64,000 bases of DNA from Actinomycetes bacterium. GTDB taxonomy: Bacteria; Actinomycetota; Acidimicrobiia; Acidimicrobiales; Ilumatobacteraceae. The notes beneath the pieces were generated by a model, which searched no databases, had not been told where the DNA came from, and worked only from the letters and a program-made list of their open reading frames with translations. Location of the stretch: NCBI GenBank assembly GCA_025359865.1, contig JANYDH010000003.1:39376-103375 (forward strand). Direction: 5' to 3'. Made by a program: the position numbers and the translations under genes. Each line of letters begins with the position of its first letter. Position 1 is the first letter of the stretch. Positions 29,730-37,930 of the stretch are shown here, in pieces.

Positions 29730-30017
29730 TCATTCAAACGGGCAGGCGCAGGGCATCGCATGACACCGGGGGCACCCGCCTGCGTAGCGCTTCATGGCAT
29801 CGTCGAGATCGATGCCCATCTGATTCGCCAGCGATACGACCCAGGCGACCACGTCGGCGAACTCATGGCGTTGCTGCTCGGCCGTGCCCTTGCGGATGGC
29901 CTGGGCAAGTTCGCCCACTTCTTCGGCGAGCCACGCCACGCTGGCGGCCACGCCCCGGGACCGGTCACGAGCACCGAACGTGTGCTCGATCACGGCCTGC
30001 AGGTCGGTGAGATTCAT
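29730..30017 (-). CDS. MazG-like nucleotide pyrophosphohydrolase with Cys-rich tail
   Basis: A 95-residue all-alpha NTP pyrophosphohydrolase domain. The metal-binding residues appear as WLAEEVGELAQAI and HEFADVVAWVVSLA (E-E...E...D pattern). Such proteins remove non-canonical or excess NTPs. A short C-terminal extension has four cysteines (CPRCHAMPCAC) that could bind a metal. The ATG at 30017 directly follows the encoded CCA end of tRNA-Pro (30018), so there is no room for a ribosome binding site outside the tRNA. Confidence 0.88.
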   Translation of the reverse strand: MNLTDLQAVIEHTFGARDRSRGVAASVAWLAEEVGELAQAIRKGTAEQQRHEFADVVAWVVSLANQMGIDLDDAMKRYAGGCPRCHAMPCACPFE

Positions 30018-30095
30018 TGGTCGGGGTGGGGAGATTTGAACTCCCGGCCTCCACGTCCCGAACGTGGCACGCTAACCAAGCTGCGCTACACCCCG
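30018..30095 (-). tRNA. tRNA-Pro (anticodon CGG), CCA encoded
   Basis: A complete cloverleaf: acceptor CGGGGTG/CACCCCG, D stem GCGC/GCGT, anticodon stem CCACG/CGTGG with loop TTCGGGA (anticodon CGG), T stem GGGAG/CTCCC with loop TTCAAAT, discriminator A and an encoded CCA. The first pair C-G and A73 are typical of tRNA-Pro. It sits 18 bp after the response-regulator stop and immediately before the MazG-like ATG on the same strand. Confidence 0.97.
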
Positions 30096-30113
30096 TTGGT
30101 GCAGTCGCAAACT

Positions 30114-30515
30114 CTATCCTGCAGAAGCCCAATCACCCTCGCTGGTCTCGGACGGCTGCAAGATCGCGTCGACGGCACCCTGCAGCATGAGCGCATCGAG
30201 GGGTTTGACGACCCACCCATCGGCCGCACTGCGCTTGGCGAGGTGGATATCGGCGCGGCGGTCGAGCAGCATGAGAATCGGAACGTGCGGGGCCATGCCG
30301 GCGCTTTCATCGAGCCGGAGGGCCATGGTGACCGCCATTCCGCCCATCGAGCCGATCTGCAGATCGACAATCGCGAGGTCGGGCGTGCGGTTGGCGACGA
30401 CACCGCTCACGTCACGGCCGTTTCGGCAGACCGTGAATGAGGTGTCGGGACCCGAGAGAGCAGCGGTGATGTCGTCGAGAACGTGATCGGCATCGGTGGC
30501 GACGAGAATGTGCAC
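30114..30515 (-). CDS. Stand-alone response-regulator receiver domain protein
   Basis: A 133-residue single-domain receiver. Phospho-acceptor Asp is in LAIVDLQIGSMGG (about residue 51), the conserved Lys in WVVKPLDA, and the N-terminus MHILVATDADHV provides the acidic site. There is no output domain and no kinase gene nearby. GTG 30515 lies 9 bases after the ArsA-like ATPase stop, so it is probably in the same operon. It may act as a CheY-like or scaffold receiver; its partner is unknown. Confidence 0.88.
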   Translation of the reverse strand: MHILVATDADHVLDDITAALSGPDTSFTVCRNGRDVSGVVANRTPDLAIVDLQIGSMGGMAVTMALRLDESAGMAPHVPILMLLDRRADIHLAKRSAADGWVVKPLDALMLQGAVDAILQPSETSEGDWASAG

Positions 30516-30524
30516 GTCGGCAGG

Positions 30525-31622
30525 CTACTCCGCCGACATCTCTGCGTCGAAGAGCGCGGGAGCGAAGAGCAGTTCACGAATCTGGTGCAAGCTGGTGAGG
30601 TCGTGTACGTCGCTGGCCAACAGCGGGACCCATACCGTCGCGGCGTCGGCCACGTCGACGAGCAGATCTGCGAGTTGGATGTGCTCTGCCGCAGCAATCG
30701 CATTGAGCTCGTCGAGATTGCGCCACAGCGCTGCATCGCGGGCGGCACGTCGGCCGGCTGGCACCGGAAAACTCGGAGTGGCCCGATTCACGATCAGGGC
30801 GCCCACCGGGAGGTGGCTGTCGCCGAGCCGGGCCGCGAAGTAGCGGGCTTCTTCGACCGTATCGGCTCGCGGTGAGGCAACCAGCACGTACCGGGTGACG
30901 TCAGACCGCAAGAGTGCCATCACCTCGTCGGCCCGACTCCGAAAGCCGGTCTCCATGCCAGCGAACGCCTGGAAGAACGCAATTGCGTCCGCAAGCACAT
31001 CTCCGCCAACCACCTTTGCGATGGTGCGCAGCAGCGGTTGTGCGGCTACGTTCAAGACCTTCAACCCGCGCCGTGTCGGCAGCATCAAGATCTTGAACAA
31101 CGGATGGTCCAAAAACCTGGCGAGCGTGCCGGGCGCATCGAGGAAGTCGAGGGCATTGCGGGTGGGCGGTGTGTCGACGATCACCACGTCGAAGCGCGTG
31201 TCGGCGTGCAGGGCATGCAGCTTTTCGGCAGCCATGTATTCTTGTGTACCGCTCAGGGCACCGGCGATGTTGCGGTAGAACCGGTTGGTGAGAATCCGCT
31301 CGGCCTGTTCCGCGTCGGGAGCGTTGGCCCGAACGAGTCCGTCGAAGGTGGCTGCGGTATCCAACATCATCGCCCACAGTTCGCCCACAGATTCGGGCGG
31401 AAGGCCGATGTCTAGCCGGGTCGGTTCGTTCGTGAGACCGTCCGCGAGTCCCAATGCGTCGGCAAGACGGCGAGCCGGATCGATGGTGACCACCACCGTG
31501 CGGCGGCCGATCTGGGCCAGTTGTAGGCCGAGCGCTGCTGCCGTCGTGGTCTTGCCGACGCCGCCCGATCCGCAGCAGATGATCACGTCAGCCGTGCTGA
31601 CGACGGTACCGATGTCGCTCAC
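30525..31622 (-). CDS. ArsA/Get3-like ATPase (Rv3680-type)
   Basis: A 365-residue P-loop ATPase of the anion-transporting/Get3 family. The Walker A motif is GSGGVGKTT, switch regions include TIDPARRLADALG and VVDTPPTRNALDFLDAP, and GTQEYMAAEKLHAL matches the mycobacterial Rv3680 type as I remember it. The paired gene upstream is Rv3679-like, and in mycobacteria the two form a redox-responsive pair. It starts with GTG 31622 and overlaps the upstream stop by 4 bases (GTGA). No arsenic genes are nearby, so arsenite transport is unlikely. Confidence 0.9.
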   Translation of the reverse strand: MSDIGTVVSTADVIICCGSGGVGKTTTAAALGLQLAQIGRRTVVVTIDPARRLADALGLADGLTNEPTRLDIGLPPESVGELWAMMLDTAATFDGLVRANAPDAEQAERILTNRFYRNIAGALSGTQEYMAAEKLHALHADTRFDVVIVDTPPTRNALDFLDAPGTLARFLDHPLFKILMLPTRRGLKVLNVAAQPLLRTIAKVVGGDVLADAIAFFQAFAGMETGFRSRADEVMALLRSDVTRYVLVASPRADTVEEARYFAARLGDSHLPVGALIVNRATPSFPVPAGRRAARDAALWRNLDELNAIAAAEHIQLADLLVDVADAATVWVPLLASDVHDLTSLHQIRELLFAPALFDAEMSAE

Positions 31623-32494
31623 GTCGTGGGTTCCAGGAGCTGGTCGGTCAGGAGTAGGTTCGCCAGGAAGCGGATGTCGTCGGCATCCAAGTCTGCAGTA
31701 GGAACGTGGGGGAGGTGGATCTGGGCGAAGGCGAGGTCGTTACCGAGTCGTTCGATCTCGCGCCGGTGCAGCGCTCGCCGAGCGTTCCGAAAGGCGGCCG
31801 CCGCAACCAGTGGTTCAGGTGTGTTCGGTCCGGGCGATAACGGGTCGCCTTCGTCGACCCCGTTGATCACGACTGGACCGAGTTGTACCCCGACACGTTC
31901 TTCGAGCGCGTAGGCGGTCTCGATCAGTTCGTTGACGGGTGTGGTCTCGGGCAGTGCGACCAGCACCACCTGGCACCGGGCGGGATCAGCCAACATCTCC
32001 AACACGTCGGTGGCCTGGGTGTGGACCGGGCCGCTCCGCACGGTGTCGAGCAGGCTCCGCGCGGACAGCAAAAACGTGATCGCATGACCGGCCGCTGGAC
32101 CATCCACCACGACGAGGTCCCAGTCGTCGCTGCGCTCCAACTGTTTCAGTTTGCCGAGTACAACGATGTCGTCGATCCCCGGTGAAGCGGTGGAGACCAC
32201 CTCGATCACACCGCTGGTCGCCAACCGCTTCGCCACTCGTTTGAGCCCGTGGGTTTCCAGGTAGTCGGCGAGGGCGTCGGCCGCGGTGAGCCTGATTACG
32301 GGGAGGTCGTCGACGAGTCGACCGAGCGCCGGTTTGCCGTCGAGTTCCACCACGACGACACGAAGTCCTGTCTGGGCTGCCGCGCGCGCAAGAACAGCAG
32401 TTACCGTGGTCTTGCCGACCCCACCCTTGCCAGCCACGATGACCAGCCTGGTGGCGGCGAAGAACTCCCGTAGATCCAGGCGTTTCGGAGGCAC
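31619..32494 (-). CDS. ArsA/Get3-like ATPase (Rv3679-type)
   Basis: A 291-residue paralogue of the ATPase downstream. It has Walker A GKGGVGKTT, VVELDGKPALGRL, VVVDGPAAGHAITFL and GPVHTQATDVLEML, which parallel Rv3679 (VVDAPPTGRIARFL and GPVHAQAD). I chose GTG 32494 because upstream codons would enter the divergent NfeD-like gene; ATG 32530 is the alternative. With GTG, only 2 bp separate it from the divergent start at 32497. Confidence 0.88.
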   Translation of the reverse strand: MPPKRLDLREFFAATRLVIVAGKGGVGKTTVTAVLARAAAQTGLRVVVVELDGKPALGRLVDDLPVIRLTAADALADYLETHGLKRVAKRLATSGVIEVVSTASPGIDDIVVLGKLKQLERSDDWDLVVVDGPAAGHAITFLLSARSLLDTVRSGPVHTQATDVLEMLADPARCQVVLVALPETTPVNELIETAYALEERVGVQLGPVVINGVDEGDPLSPGPNTPEPLVAAAAFRNARRALHRREIERLGNDLAFAQIHLPHVPTADLDADDIRFLANLLLTDQLLEPTT

Positions 32495-32496
32495 TT

Positions 32497-33942
32497 GTGC
32501 GCAGACTAGCGATTGTCGTGTTCGCGGCACCGCTCATGTTGATGGTTGGTCTTGCCTTGGCGGGAACCGCCTCGGCGAGTACCCCCCCAACCGACCCACC
32601 AAACCCCCCCACGTCCGCCCCCGCAATCGAGGTGGCCAGCGCTGAATTGGCACCGGTCGATGTGCTGCAAGTGAGTGGATTGTTCGATGGAATCGTCATC
32701 GCCGCGATCGACCAGGCGATCGACCGGGCAGCCTCAAATGGCGCTCAGGCATTGATCCTGCAGGTCAACTCCGACGGATCGGTGGCATCCGACGCTGAAC
32801 TTGCTGGGCTCATCGGCCGGGTCGCGACCGCACCGGTTCCGATCGGCATCTGGGTTGGGCCATCTGGCGACTCCAGGCTGTACGGCATGCCCGCCCAACT
32901 GATGGGTGTGGCAGATGTCACAGCGATGGTCAGCGGGAGCCGCATCGGCTACACCGGCGATCTGGTCCATCTCGCCGGCGGTCAGGTCGATAGTCAGGTC
33001 GGCGGTCAGGTCGATTTCGGAGCGGCTGCCGACCGGCTACACAACGGGTCGCTCAGCTTCCAAGAGGCCCGCCAACTCGGTGCGCTCCGGCTGGAGACCC
33101 CCGACATCGGCGTTCCGACCATTCGCAGCATGGTGCTGGCGATGGATGGCATCGTTGCCGACGGCAACACCCTCGACACGGTCAGTGAACGGATCGACAA
33201 CAGTGGTGGAGCCGAACTCAGTGCCACACTCGTGCGGTTCTCCAAGCTCGGCCTTGTCGACCAGTTGATGCATACGATGGCCAGCCCTCCCGTCGCATAC
33301 CTGATGTTCATCATCGGTATCGCATTGCTCATCTTCGAGTTCTTCACCGCCGGCGTTGGTGTAGCTGGTGTAGTAGGAGCGGTGTGCGTGTTCTTCGGCT
33401 GCTACGGCCTGGCGGCGCTTCCGGTCCGCCAATGGGCCGTCGTACTGCTCGTCCTCGCGATGGTGGCATTTGCCGTCGACGTTCAGGTCGGCATCCCACG
33501 ACTCTGGACGGGCGTCGGAGTGGCGTTCAGCGTCGTCGGCAGTTGGTTCTTGCTGGGGGAGGTTCCCGGCACCGATCTGCGGCTCGGTTGGCTCCCCCTT
33601 GCTGTCGGCATCGGTGGGCTGATGCTCACGTTCATCGCGGGGATGCCATCGATGGTGCGCACTCGATTTGCCACGCCGACCATCGGACGTGAGTGGATGA
33701 TCGGCGAACTCGGCACAGCGGTCGGCGAGATCAGCCCGGAGGGCACCGTGATGGTTGCCGGCGCCCGGTGGCGGGCCCGCACCAATCGGGCGACGCCGTT
33801 GAAGGCTGGTGACGCCGTTCGCGTCGTGTCGATCGACGGTGTCACACTCCAGATCGAGCCGCAGAGCGGTGGAGCGCGTGACTACCGCGAGCATCGCGGC
33901 GGCCCGAAGTCCGACGAGGAACTTGCGCAGGACAAAGGCTGA
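32497..33942 (+). CDS. NfeD-like membrane protein with N-terminal ClpP-type protease-like domain
   Basis: A 481-residue membrane protein. A signal peptide (ending near TASAS) is followed by a ClpP/NfeD1b-type domain (about 50-250; ALILQVNSDGSVAS, GIWVGPSGDSRLYG), four or five transmembrane helices (about 265-385) and a C-terminal OB-fold NfeD domain (GTAVGEISPEGTVMVAGARWRAR...AGDAVRVVSIDG). The usual AASAG catalytic-serine motif of NfeD1b proteases is not present, so the protease domain may be inactive. NfeD proteins work with stomatin/flotillin partners in membrane organisation; none is seen here. It starts with GTG 32497. Confidence 0.85.
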   Translation: MRRLAIVVFAAPLMLMVGLALAGTASASTPPTDPPNPPTSAPAIEVASAELAPVDVLQVSGLFDGIVIAAIDQAIDRAASNGAQALILQVNSDGSVASDAELAGLIGRVATAPVPIGIWVGPSGDSRLYGMPAQLMGVADVTAMVSGSRIGYTGDLVHLAGGQVDSQVGGQVDFGAAADRLHNGSLSFQEARQLGALRLETPDIGVPTIRSMVLAMDGIVADGNTLDTVSERIDNSGGAELSATLVRFSKLGLVDQLMHTMASPPVAYLMFIIGIALLIFEFFTAGVGVAGVVGAVCVFFGCYGLAALPVRQWAVVLLVLAMVAFAVDVQVGIPRLWTGVGVAFSVVGSWFLLGEVPGTDLRLGWLPLAVGIGGLMLTFIAGMPSMVRTRFATPTIGREWMIGELGTAVGEISPEGTVMVAGARWRARTNRATPLKAGDAVRVVSIDGVTLQIEPQSGGARDYREHRGGPKSDEELAQDKG

Positions 33943-33959
33943 CGGTCTCGGAATTGAAG

Positions 33960-34880
33960 ATGATCGTCGTCGACAAGCGCACGTGGGTGCAGGGCCGTCC
34001 TGCTGGCTACAGCGTGGCTGGGGAGGGGATGCCGGTCGTTGTGCTGCACGGCTGGGCCCTGGCTCAACACACCTACCGCGACGTGATCGAGCGGATCGCC
34101 ATCCAAGGCTGTCGGGTGATTGCCCCGTCGATGCCCGGCTTTGGCGGCACGGGCGAGCTGCCGTCGGGCTCGTTCTCGATCGGGGGGTACGCGCAGTGGG
34201 TGGCCGATCTGCTCGATGCGCTCGAGATCAACGAGCCGGCGGTAATCGTCGGGCATTCGTTCGGTGGAGGCGTTGCCATCCGTGTGGCGCACGATCACCC
34301 GGAGCGGGTGCGGTCGCTGGTGCTCGTCAACTCGGTCGGCGGCTCATCGTGGAAACAGGGCAACAAGCTCAGGTCCATCGCCGAGCGGCCGCTGTGGGAC
34401 TGGGGCCTGCACTTTCCGTCCGATGTGTGGCCGATCCGTCAGGCGTCGCGTGTGCTTCCTGTCATCGCCGAAGATCTGCTTCCGAATCTGCTCCGGCATC
34501 CTCGGGCGATCATCAAAGTTGCCAACCTTGCCCGTCGTGCCGACCTGCGTGGCGAGCTCGAAACACTGCGTGACCGGGGGATGTCGATCAGCATCATCTG
34601 GGGTACTCGGGATGGAATCATCCCCCGCGAATCGTTCGAGGCGTTGTGTGTGGCGTCGGGGGTGGAGGGCACCGTCGTCGATGGTAGCCATAGTTGGCTG
34701 CTGGCCGATCCCGAGCACTTCGGCGAGGTCATCACCAACGATGTGCGGGTGGCCAAAGCCGCCCGTGAGCTGGAGCTGCAGTTGCCGCACACGAGACAGC
34801 GCGGGCTGCGTCGCGTGCCCAGCCTCAGAAAGCGGGCAGTCGCGGCCCAGCAATCCGGAGGTCGTCGCGCCGACGGGTGA
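33960..34880 (+). CDS. Alpha/beta hydrolase
   Basis: A 306-residue alpha/beta-fold hydrolase. The oxyanion segment is VVLHGWALA, the nucleophile elbow GHSFGG, the acid GTRDGIIP and the catalytic His GSHSW. The C-terminal 35 residues are basic and unconserved; they run 56 bases into the convergent selB gene. ATG 33960 is preferred over TTG 33954. It follows the NfeD-like gene by 17 bp. The substrate is unknown. Confidence 0.87.
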   Translation: MIVVDKRTWVQGRPAGYSVAGEGMPVVVLHGWALAQHTYRDVIERIAIQGCRVIAPSMPGFGGTGELPSGSFSIGGYAQWVADLLDALEINEPAVIVGHSFGGGVAIRVAHDHPERVRSLVLVNSVGGSSWKQGNKLRSIAERPLWDWGLHFPSDVWPIRQASRVLPVIAEDLLPNLLRHPRAIIKVANLARRADLRGELETLRDRGMSISIIWGTRDGIIPRESFEALCVASGVEGTVVDGSHSWLLADPEHFGEVITNDVRVAKAARELELQLPHTRQRGLRRVPSLRKRAVAAQQSGGRRADG

Positions 34881-36543
34881 TGCCGCGAGCGTCGAGTTCG
34901 TTCAGCAGCGGCATGGCGTACTTGCGTGACACGCCCATGTCCTCGCGCAACTGCGAGACCGTGAAGCCCTCGGGGTGTCGGGCCAACAGGCTGGCAACGG
35001 CGCTCGTCGCAAGCTCGATTGCTGACGGGTGAAAGTGCAGGCCATCACGTTCCACCACCTGGCCGCGTCGCACAAGTTCGCGCATCGTGGGGCGGTCGAC
35101 ATCGCTCACATCGGGCGGCGACGCACCGCCGTCGAGCAGGCGGGCAATGACCGGATGGTCGGCGAACTTGTCACGGGTACCGGCCACAGTGACACGGCCG
35201 CTGTCCACCTGCAACGTCGCAACGGTGGACACCACGGCGCGTTCGCGGTCGTCGAGCGCGGCAGCGTCGAGGCCCAGAGGGCCAGCTGCAGCGACGCGCT
35301 CGCGCAGCCGGGCGATCGTTGCCGTCAATGCAGCCGGATCTATCACCCACGCACCGAGCGTGGGCTGCATCGACGCGCCGGTAAGGGCTCGCAAGTCGTC
35401 GACCGTGATCCATCCGTGTTCAGCGATGACCCTTGCGGTCGAGTGGTCGGGGCGTGCCTTCGACGCAGGCAGTACGGGGGCCACATCGAGCACCTCGCCG
35501 CCGCCGACGGTTTCGTTGCGGCCTGATTCACGGAGCACGAACCGGTCGCCCGAGACCAATGGAAGTGGATGCATCAGATGCAGACGGATGAACCCGCAAG
35601 CACCCGGATGGATCGAGTCAGGACCGAGGATGCGCACGCGTGCCGGCCACTCGCCGGAACCGATGTGGGCCGTGTAGGCACCCCGGCGTGACACGACATG
35701 GCTCAGCGAAGCGAGCACGTCGAGCGACGCATCGAAGCGGTTCGTCGGACGCCATTGTGAGGCGTGCACGAGAGCATCTCCGCGCTGCAGATCGTGATGA
35801 TCGACACCGGTCAGGTTGACCGCGACCCGGTGGCCGGGTCCGATGCGGTCGACGCCGTGACCATGCGATTGCAGGCCTCGGACCCGCACGTCTCGGCCGA
35901 GCGGCACCACCGTGACCCGCTCGTCGACCACCAACTGCCCGCCCGTGAGCGTTCCGGTCACGACCGTGCCGCTGCCCCGCGCCGCAAACGACCGGTCGAT
36001 CCAGAGCCGTGGGCGTTCGGCGTCGCCGGCAGCGGGTGTGCGAGCGACGAGAGCGTCGAGTTCGGCACGCAACGCATCGAGGCCTGTACCGGTTGTCGCG
36101 CTCACTGCGACGATCGGAGCATCTGCGAGGAAGGTTCCGGCCAGGTGGTCGATCACCTCGAGCGTTTGCAGATCGCGCCACTCATCGTCCACCAGGTCGG
36201 ACTTCGTAAGTGCAACCACACCGTGGCGTAGCCCGAGCAGCTGCAAGATCCGCAGGTGTTCCTCGCTCTGTGGCTTCCAACCCTCGGTTGCGGCCACGAC
36301 GAACAGGCACGCGTCGATGCCGCCGACACCGGCGAGCATGTTGCGAATGAACCGGATGTGCCCGGGCACATCGATGATGCTGATGCTCTCCCCAGACGGC
36401 AAGGTGGTATGGGCGAAGCCGAGGTCGATCGTCAGGCCGCGTCGCTTTTCCTCCTCGAACCGGTCCGGGTCGGTGCCCGTGAGTGCAAGCACCAGCGACG
36501 ACTTGCCATGGTCGACATGACCAGCCGTGCCTACGACGCGCAT
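34825..36543 (-). CDS. selB: Selenocysteine-specific translation elongation factor SelB
   Basis: A 572-residue GTPase that delivers Sec-tRNA(Sec) to the ribosome at UGA codons with a SECIS element. It has the EF-Tu-like G domain (GHVDHGKSSL, G3 DVPGH, G4 TKSD), domains II-III with ARGSGTVVTGTLTGG and LPLVSGDRFVLRESG, and C-terminal winged helices that end in an RNA-binding module (about 500-565). It lacks a long insertion, so length is normal. The start overlaps the selA stop by 13 bases; the end overlaps the convergent hydrolase by 56 bases. Confidence 0.95.
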   Translation of the reverse strand: MRVVGTAGHVDHGKSSLVLALTGTDPDRFEEEKRRGLTIDLGFAHTTLPSGESISIIDVPGHIRFIRNMLAGVGGIDACLFVVAATEGWKPQSEEHLRILQLLGLRHGVVALTKSDLVDDEWRDLQTLEVIDHLAGTFLADAPIVAVSATTGTGLDALRAELDALVARTPAAGDAERPRLWIDRSFAARGSGTVVTGTLTGGQLVVDERVTVVPLGRDVRVRGLQSHGHGVDRIGPGHRVAVNLTGVDHHDLQRGDALVHASQWRPTNRFDASLDVLASLSHVVSRRGAYTAHIGSGEWPARVRILGPDSIHPGACGFIRLHLMHPLPLVSGDRFVLRESGRNETVGGGEVLDVAPVLPASKARPDHSTARVIAEHGWITVDDLRALTGASMQPTLGAWVIDPAALTATIARLRERVAAAGPLGLDAAALDDRERAVVSTVATLQVDSGRVTVAGTRDKFADHPVIARLLDGGASPPDVSDVDRPTMRELVRRGQVVERDGLHFHPSAIELATSAVASLLARHPEGFTVSQLREDMGVSRKYAMPLLNELDARGITRRRDDLRIAGPRLPAF

Positions 36544-37886
36544 GTCGCGTCACCTGTCACTTCACGCGCCGCGAGCGCGGTGAGAGCGCGCACGAGGTGG
36601 TGATCATCGGCAGGTTCGATCGTGCGGAGGTCGAGAAATGTGCGGCCCTCACGGGCCCTTGCGATGATCGGCGGATCGGCGGCGCGCAACGCGACAAGGT
36701 GATCGCCCGCCAGCACCACGCCGAACGAGGCCATCGTCGCCCCAGGCGCTGAACCCGCACCAGGCAGGGCATCCATCGTGACCGGCCGAGCGTCAGGTAC
36801 CTGCTCCGCTATCTGCTGGGCGCGTTGCTGCAGGTGGGCGACCGGCGTGGCTACCATCTGCCAAAATGGTACGTCGTCGACGGCGCGCCGATGCAGGTAC
36901 GACAGCGCGGTTGCCTGCAATGCTGCCAGCACCAGGCCCCCTGGGCGCAATGCCCGGGCGAGGGGGTGGCGGGCACACGCGGCAACCAGATCGGCTCGTC
37001 CGCAGATGATGCCACCCTGGGGGCCGCCGAACAGCTTGTCCGAGCTGAACGTCACCAACGCTGCACCGTCGGCCAACGCCTGCTTCGCTGCCGGCTCGCT
37101 GGCCAGCCAGGCGGGTGGTGGGCCATGCAGCCACGGGCACGATGCATCGATCAGACCGCTACCGATATCGGCCACCACCGGCACGTCGAGTGAGGCGAGT
37201 TGGGCGATGGGAGTGTCTTCGACGAACCCTTCGATACGGTAGTTGCTGGGGTGGACCTTGAGGATCACCGCGATGTCGGCACCGTTGCGGCCGATCGCGC
37301 GGCGGTAGTCGGCGAGTCGAGTTCGGTTCGTGGTGCCCACGTCGACGAGGTGGGCACCGGACTGCTCGATCACCTCAGGAACGCGGAAGCTACCGCCGAT
37401 CTCTACGCTCTCGCCGCGGCTGACTGCGACCTGTCGGCCGGCCGCCAGGGCACCCATCACCAGCAGCACCGCCGCCGCGTTGTTGTTGACGACGATCGCG
37501 TCCTCGGCCCCGACCAGTTGGGCCAGCAACCGGCCGACGGCGCGTTGACGTGAACCACGATTCCCCGTGGCCAGGTCGAACTCGACGTTCGTTGCGTGTG
37601 CTTCTTGCACGTGTGCCAGTGGGGCGCGTCCGAGGTTGGTGTGCAGCAACACTCCCGTTGCGTTGATCACCGGGGTCAGCAACGTCCGCCGAAAGGCCAT
37701 GGCCCGGCCTGGCGCCGAAGCGGGGTCACCCGCAGCGATTGCGTCGCGGGCGAGTTCGACGCAGATGGGATGGGGCAGACCCGACACCGCAATGCTACGA
37801 GCGAGAGCGTCGACGCTCGGCGGCCGGTTGACGCGAGCATCAACGGTCTCGTCGGCGACGTTGAGCTCGGGCGATCGGCGGACCAT
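36531..37886 (-). CDS. selA: L-seryl-tRNA(Sec) selenium transferase
   Basis: A 451-residue PLP enzyme that converts Ser-tRNA(Sec) to Sec-tRNA(Sec). Motifs are the N-terminal RPPSVDALARS helix, INATGVLLHTNLGRAPLA, GNRGSRQRAVGRLLAQLVGAE, VNNNAAAVLLVM, RGESVEIGGSFRVPEVI and the Schiff-base Lys in FSSDKLFGGPQGGI. ATG 37886 is chosen because the frame upstream overlaps divergent dut and has no conserved residues. It is cotranscribed with selB. SelD and tRNA-Sec are not in the window. Confidence 0.95.
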   Translation of the reverse strand: MVRRSPELNVADETVDARVNRPPSVDALARSIAVSGLPHPICVELARDAIAAGDPASAPGRAMAFRRTLLTPVINATGVLLHTNLGRAPLAHVQEAHATNVEFDLATGNRGSRQRAVGRLLAQLVGAEDAIVVNNNAAAVLLVMGALAAGRQVAVSRGESVEIGGSFRVPEVIEQSGAHLVDVGTTNRTRLADYRRAIGRNGADIAVILKVHPSNYRIEGFVEDTPIAQLASLDVPVVADIGSGLIDASCPWLHGPPPAWLASEPAAKQALADGAALVTFSSDKLFGGPQGGIICGRADLVAACARHPLARALRPGGLVLAALQATALSYLHRRAVDDVPFWQMVATPVAHLQQRAQQIAEQVPDARPVTMDALPGAGSAPGATMASFGVVLAGDHLVALRAADPPIIARAREGRTFLDLRTIEPADDHHLVRALTALAAREVTGDATCAS

Positions 37887-37930
37887 CCCTACGAGCGTAC
37901 GCGAAGGTGCAGGCGTAGGCTCGGCCAACG

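Noticed and set aside
30525..32494. Arsenite efflux pump ATPase
   Set aside because: No arsB, arsR or arsD is near, each protein has a single ATPase domain, and the pair matches Rv3679/Rv3680-type Get3-like ATPases better.
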